A stretch of DNA of 64,000 bases from positions 1 to 64,000 of the forward strand of contig NZ_FZNQ01000014.1 in NCBI RefSeq assembly GCF_900188065.1, in the 5' to 3' direction. A program made the position numbers and the translations under genes. Positions 60,467-64,000 of this stretch are shown one piece after another (within the stretch, counting starts at the first letter, position 1; each line of letters begins with the position of its first letter). The notes under the pieces were generated by a model, which saw only the letters and a list, made by a program, of their open reading frames with translations, was not told where the DNA came from and made no database searches. Source of the stretch: Halorubrum vacuolatum (GTDB lineage: Archaea > Halobacteriota > Halobacteria > Halobacteriales > Haloferacaceae).

Positions 60467-60940
60467 TTATAATCCCTCGCCCTGATAGCTGCCGTCATAC
60501 GTGTCGTCGTGGTCCGCCCGCGCGAGCACCAACTGCGCGATCCGGGCATCCGGTTCGAGTTCGATCGGGTGTCCCGCATGGAGTCGACCCTCGCCGACGC
60601 CCTCGTAGCCGGCGTCCCAGACCGCCGTGTTGAGCATCGCGCCGTTTCGCAGCAGCGTCGACCGCGGATAGACGAAGCCGACGCGTCCCTCGGGGATCCG
60701 TACGGGTTCACCGTACCTGATGACGTACGTTCCCGGATCGAGGCGATATCGGCCGTCGACCGGCCGGAGCTCCCGTCGCTCCGCGACGTGTTTTTCGGTT
60801 CTACCGATGAATCCGGGCTCCACCGGCTCGAACACCGCCTCGACGGTGAGGTCGACGCCGTTTGGCTGTCGCTGATTGGCCCCGAGCGTCGCGCCGGCCG
60901 CCTCCAACGCGGCCGCGACGGCGGTGCCTGACTCGTACAT
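60467..60940 (-). CDS. dUTPase / dCTP deaminase-family protein
   Basis: The 157-residue protein starts MYESGTAVAAALEAAGATLG and holds the trimeric dUTPase/Dcd motifs QPNGVDLTVEAVFEP, GFVYPRSTLLRNGAMLNTAVWDAGYEG and a C-terminal RIAQLVLARADHD with DGSYQGEGL. It lowers dUTP by hydrolysis or makes it from dCTP; the deaminase Glu of Dcd is not clearly placed, so dUTPase is favoured. The frame is open further, but the start at 60940 fits the family; ATATATAT on the minus strand is at about 61003. Confidence 0.87.
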   Translation of the reverse strand: MYESGTAVAAALEAAGATLGANQRQPNGVDLTVEAVFEPVEPGFIGRTEKHVAERRELRPVDGRYRLDPGTYVIRYGEPVRIPEGRVGFVYPRSTLLRNGAMLNTAVWDAGYEGVGEGRLHAGHPIELEPDARIAQLVLARADHDDTYDGSYQGEGL

Positions 60941-61160
60941 ACTCCACGGGAGCGTCGCCCGGCGCAAAACCGTGTCGGCCTCGAACGCGGCGTCGCCGCA
61001 ATATATATCCATGGAAGACCTTCCATGTGTTCGTTTTACATGGTATGCGTCATCACCCACGCGTTCGCCCGAAAATCGCCGGTATCGGCCGATCCAACAC
61101 GGTCGATCCGGAGCATAACTCGCGGGATTTATATCCGAGGCGCGGCGAGGTCGGATCGTT

Positions 61161-63149
61161 ATGGGACAGACAATCACGGAACAGATCCTTGACGACCACC
61201 TCGTCGAGGGTGAGCTGACGCCCGGCGAGGAGATCGGTATCGAGATCGACCAGGTCCTCACACAGGACACGACGGGGACGATGGTCTGGCTCCAGTTCGA
61301 GGCGCTGGAGATGGACGAGGTCCAGACCGAACTCGCCGCGCAGTACTGTGACCACCAGACCTACCAGTTCGACTTTAAAAACACCGACGACCACCGCTTC
61401 CTCCGGTCGGCGTCCGGCACCTACGGCGCGTACTTCTCCCGGCCCGGAAACGGCATCTGCCACCAGGTCCACAAGGAGAACTTCGCGGCCCCCGGCAAGA
61501 CGCTGCTCGGCTCCGACTCGCACACCCCGACGCCCGGCGGCCTCGGCCAGCTCGCGATCGGCGCGGGTGGCCTCGACATCTCCGTCGCGATGGGCGGTGG
61601 CGCCTACTACGTCGAGATGCCCGAGATCGTCAACGTCCGTCTCGAAGGCGAGCTTCCGGAGTGGGCGACGGCGAAGGACATCGCGCTGCACCTCCTCGGC
61701 GAGCTGACCGTCAAGGGCGGCGTCGGCAAGATCTTCGAGTACACCGGCCCCGGCGCGGACTCCCTCTCGATCCCCGAGCGGACGACGATCACCAACCTCG
61801 GCACCGAACTCGGCGCGACCTCCTCGATCTTCGGCACCGACGAGAAGACGAAGGAGTGGCTCGCGAAACAGGACCGTGAGGAGGAGTACGTCGAACTCAC
61901 GCCCGATGAAGACGCCGAGTACGCCGACACGATCACCGTGGACCTCGACGAGCTCGAACCGCTCATCGCGTGTCCGTCGATGCCCGACAAGGTCGTCCCC
62001 GTCCGGGAGGTCGCCGGCACGGACGTCGAGCAGGTCATCATCGGCTCCTGTACGAACGGCGCCTACGAGGACATCCTCCCCGGCGCGAAGATGCTTGAGG
62101 GTCGCGAGGTCGCGAAACACACCGAAATGATCGTCGCGCCCGGCTCCAAGCAGGCGTCCGAGATGCTCGCCCGCGAGGGCTGGACCGCCGAGATGATGGC
62201 GGCCGGCGTCAACTTCTCCGAGGCGACGTGCGGGGCCTGTATCGGCATCGGCCACGTGCCCGCCTCCGACTCCGTCTCGCTGCGGACGTTCAACCGCAAC
62301 TTCGAGGGTCGCTCCGGCATCGAGGACGACTCGGTCTACCTCTGTTCGCCCGAGGTCGCCACGGCGGCGGCCATCGCCGGCGAGATCGTCGACCCACGCG
62401 ACCTCGCCGACGAGCTCGGCGACCTCGAGGCGCCCGGCCTGGAGATGGGGACGGCCTACTCGCCCGGTATGGGTCGGAACGACTCCGATATCATCACGCC
62501 CGAGGAGGCGATCGACGACGAGCTGATCAAGGGCCCGAACATCGGCGACGTCCCGCTGCGTGGCGCACTGGAGGGCGACATCGGCGGTGAGGCGCTCCTC
62601 AAGATGGAGGACAACATCACCACCGACCACATCATTCCGGCGACGGCGGACATCCTGAAGTTCCGCTCGAACATCGACAAGCTCTCGGAGTTCACCCTCT
62701 CGCGTGTCGACGACACCTTCGCCGAGCGCGCCCGGGCCGCCGACGGCGGCGTCCTCGTGGCCGCAGAGAACTACGGGCAGGGCTCCTCGCGTGAACACGC
62801 CGCGCTCTGTCCGATGTACCTCGGCATCGAGGCGGTCTTCGCACAGAGCTTCGCCCGCATCCACAAGGCGAACCTGTTCAACTTCGGGATCGTCCCGCTC
62901 GCGATCGACGCCGAGACCTACGACCGGATCGAGGAGGGTGACGACCTCCAGATCGCCGAGGACGTCGGCACGGCCGTCACGAGCGGTGTCGAGGAGTTCA
63001 CCGTCAGCGTGAACGACGGCGAGTGGGAGTTCACCGCGGACCTCGATGCCTCCGACCGCGAGCGCGAGATCCTCGCCTCCGGCGGCAAGCTCTCGTGGGT
63101 CAAAGCACAGCACGACGACGGCTCGGACGCGGCACCCGCGGACGACTGA
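61161..63149 (+). CDS. Aconitate hydratase (archaeal type, fused large and small parts)
   Basis: The 662-residue enzyme has the cluster cysteines in IIGSCTNGAYED and TCGACIGIGHVP, the GSDSHTPTPGGLGQLAIGAGG loop, and a swivelling C-terminal domain VLVAAENYGQGSSREHAALC. It isomerises citrate and isocitrate in the citric acid cycle, together with succinate dehydrogenase encoded at 41-44.6 kb. GATTTATATCC at 61126-61136 is 30 bases upstream, giving a leaderless ATG. Confidence 0.97.
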   Translation: MGQTITEQILDDHLVEGELTPGEEIGIEIDQVLTQDTTGTMVWLQFEALEMDEVQTELAAQYCDHQTYQFDFKNTDDHRFLRSASGTYGAYFSRPGNGICHQVHKENFAAPGKTLLGSDSHTPTPGGLGQLAIGAGGLDISVAMGGGAYYVEMPEIVNVRLEGELPEWATAKDIALHLLGELTVKGGVGKIFEYTGPGADSLSIPERTTITNLGTELGATSSIFGTDEKTKEWLAKQDREEEYVELTPDEDAEYADTITVDLDELEPLIACPSMPDKVVPVREVAGTDVEQVIIGSCTNGAYEDILPGAKMLEGREVAKHTEMIVAPGSKQASEMLAREGWTAEMMAAGVNFSEATCGACIGIGHVPASDSVSLRTFNRNFEGRSGIEDDSVYLCSPEVATAAAIAGEIVDPRDLADELGDLEAPGLEMGTAYSPGMGRNDSDIITPEEAIDDELIKGPNIGDVPLRGALEGDIGGEALLKMEDNITTDHIIPATADILKFRSNIDKLSEFTLSRVDDTFAERARAADGGVLVAAENYGQGSSREHAALCPMYLGIEAVFAQSFARIHKANLFNFGIVPLAIDAETYDRIEEGDDLQIAEDVGTAVTSGVEEFTVSVNDGEWEFTADLDASDREREILASGGKLSWVKAQHDDGSDAAPADD

Positions 63150-63292
63150 GTTCGCTCGAAGCGGTCCGAACCATCCGGTTTTCTTTTATTTCACGGGGGA
63201 CGCGAGCGTCAGCGCTCCCGACGCGGAAGCGCGGTCGCCGTCGCTCTCGATCGGTCAGCGGGACCCGGTTATCACCGGTCGGCAGATCCGGT

Positions 63293-63634
63293 TCAGTCGT
63301 CGTCGCGATAGATGTCGATCTCGGTCGCCGACCCGTTATGCAGGATGCGGAAGCCGTCGGCGGTCGTGATCACGCCACGCGTGCTGTCCGCGGCCTCGCC
63401 GTAGGGGGTGTCCTCCCCGTCGCTACGCGCGTAGGCGCTTTGATAGGGGGAGCGATACGGCGAGGGGTCGATGGGTTCCTCGAACCCCTCCGGCGGGAGA
63501 TAGATCCGCTCGCCGGCGTCGGCGGAGCGAACGATAACCGCGAGATCACGCGTTCCCGCCACGTCGATCACCGTCCGGTCGCCCGTGATCCGGGTGTCGA
63601 TATCGATGTCGGTCCCGATGTCGCTGTCGGCCAT
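63293..63634 (-). CDS. Small acidic haloarchaeal protein of unknown function
   Basis: The 113-residue protein starts MADSDIGTDIDIDTRITGDR and has short beta-strands (VAGTRDLAVIVRSAD; ERIYLPPEG) and a Pro/Ser/Tyr-rich segment (DPSPYRSPYQSAYARSDG), then GVITTADGFRILHNG. No family is recognised with confidence. It is convergent with aconitase and lies next to the relic at the right edge. Confidence 0.65.
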   Translation of the reverse strand: MADSDIGTDIDIDTRITGDRTVIDVAGTRDLAVIVRSADAGERIYLPPEGFEEPIDPSPYRSPYQSAYARSDGEDTPYGEAADSTRGVITTADGFRILHNGSATEIDIYRDDD

Positions 63635-63794
63635 GCACCCCTCTGTGTGCGGCGGTGGCTTAGGTGTGACGACGGCTGCGAGATTCGACGGCGGGACGGT
63701 CGGCACCGATCGGACGGGGATGTGGGGCGGGGACGAACCGCTACACACTCACCCGTCGTGACCAGCGCGAGATCGACTGCCATGACAAGCGCCT

Positions 63795-63950
63795 CTATGG
63801 CTTTTCACTGTGGGAGTAATACGTGTCCACCGTATCCGTAGGAATCTCCTGCCACGTCGTCTTGTACGAGACGAACGTCTCGAACTTGTGGAACGGTAGT
63901 TTGTGCAACCGACGGTTCATATTCGGCCCGTGCTTGATGTCGATGACGAT
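63795..63950 (-). pseudogene. Decayed tnpB fragment (IS1341-type)
   Basis: On the minus strand from 63950 one frame reads IVIDIKHGPNMNRRLHKLPF, then HKFETFVSYKTTWQEIPTDT, then VDTYYSHSEKP and a stop at 63795-63797. This matches the part of TnpB around its catalytic Glu (normally V-E-x-L/I-K-H) and the loop ahead of the zinc ribbon (normally SQxC). The catalytic Glu is Asp here, the zinc ribbon is gone, and an in-frame TGA lies a few codons upstream. It is a non-functional remnant; more may lie beyond the window edge. Confidence 0.65.
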
Positions 63951-64000
63951 ACTTCACCAGTCGAGACGTCACTCCGAGGCGTCAGTTCCCTCATCGACGG

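Noticed and set aside
61053-63113. Long minus-strand open frame (686 codons)
   Set aside because: It lies antisense to aconitase, has biased composition and lacks conserved motifs.
63568-63783. Minus-strand frame of 71 codons starting MAVDLALVTTGE
   Set aside because: It overlaps the better-supported acidic protein in another frame and has no conserved features.

Overview
The window is chromosomal DNA from a halophilic archaeon (class Halobacteria). Four things support this: high GC with acidic proteins; TATA boxes such as TTTTAT or TTTAAG centred 25-30 bases before start codons, giving mostly leaderless genes; an intron-bearing elongator tRNA-Met; and haloarchaeal families (aIF1A, ribosomal protein L11, a SAMP1-like ubiquitin-fold protein, a PitA-type chlorite dismutase/monooxygenase fusion). 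A Halorubrum-like genus is plausible but cannot be fixed from sequence alone. I count about 66 protein genes, two tRNA genes, one IS1341-type insertion sequence with its 3' RNA, and two or three relics of similar elements.

Layout. 0-10 kb: stress protein, NAD kinase, an RNase H-like protein, EamA transporter and LarC, SAMP1-like protein, then two overlapping TrkA-C-type membrane proteins divergent from a K+ channel with a TrkA-N domain. 10-20 kb: split tRNA-Met, a two-domain protein with a coiled-coil tail, an exact 28-bp tandem repeat array, VTT membrane protein, PitA-like heme protein, DHH phosphoesterase, an ectoine-hydrolase-like M24 protein, thioesterase, glutaredoxin-like protein, cobalamin adenosyltransferase, tRNA-Val. 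20-31 kb: the most coherent accessory block. It holds an ABC transporter for a polyamine-like solute whose two permeases are fused into one protein, a nitrilase, an NrpR-like regulator, and a divergent agmatinase-family ureohydrolase with an aminotransferase. I read it as a nitrogen-scavenging cluster for a guanidino or polyamine compound, controlled from a shared two-way promoter.

31-48 kb: methyltransferase, two pterin/folate genes, TrmJ-like methylase, AzlCD exporter, two MoeA proteins (one with a periplasmic-binding-protein-like tail), uracil-DNA glycosylase, the sdhCDBA operon on the minus strand, cold shock protein, a TetR gene whose operator-like palindrome touches its own start codon, and an MFS exporter. 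47-51 kb: an AT-richer island with a solo HsdR-N nuclease-type protein, L11, and a DUF2080-tnpB element with a fossil right end in front of it. 51-64 kb: carbonic anhydrase, P-loop kinase, aIF1A, M20 deacylase, a hydantoinase HyuAB pair, a candidate two-hairpin RNA gene near 60.3 kb, dUTPase/dCTP deaminase-type protein, aconitase, and a decayed tnpB fragment at the right edge.

No CRISPR array, prophage or complete known defence system was seen. The best candidates for something undescribed are the fused-permease/NrpR-like nitrogen cluster, the paired TrkA-C membrane proteins facing a K+ channel, and the structured RNA near 60.3 kb.
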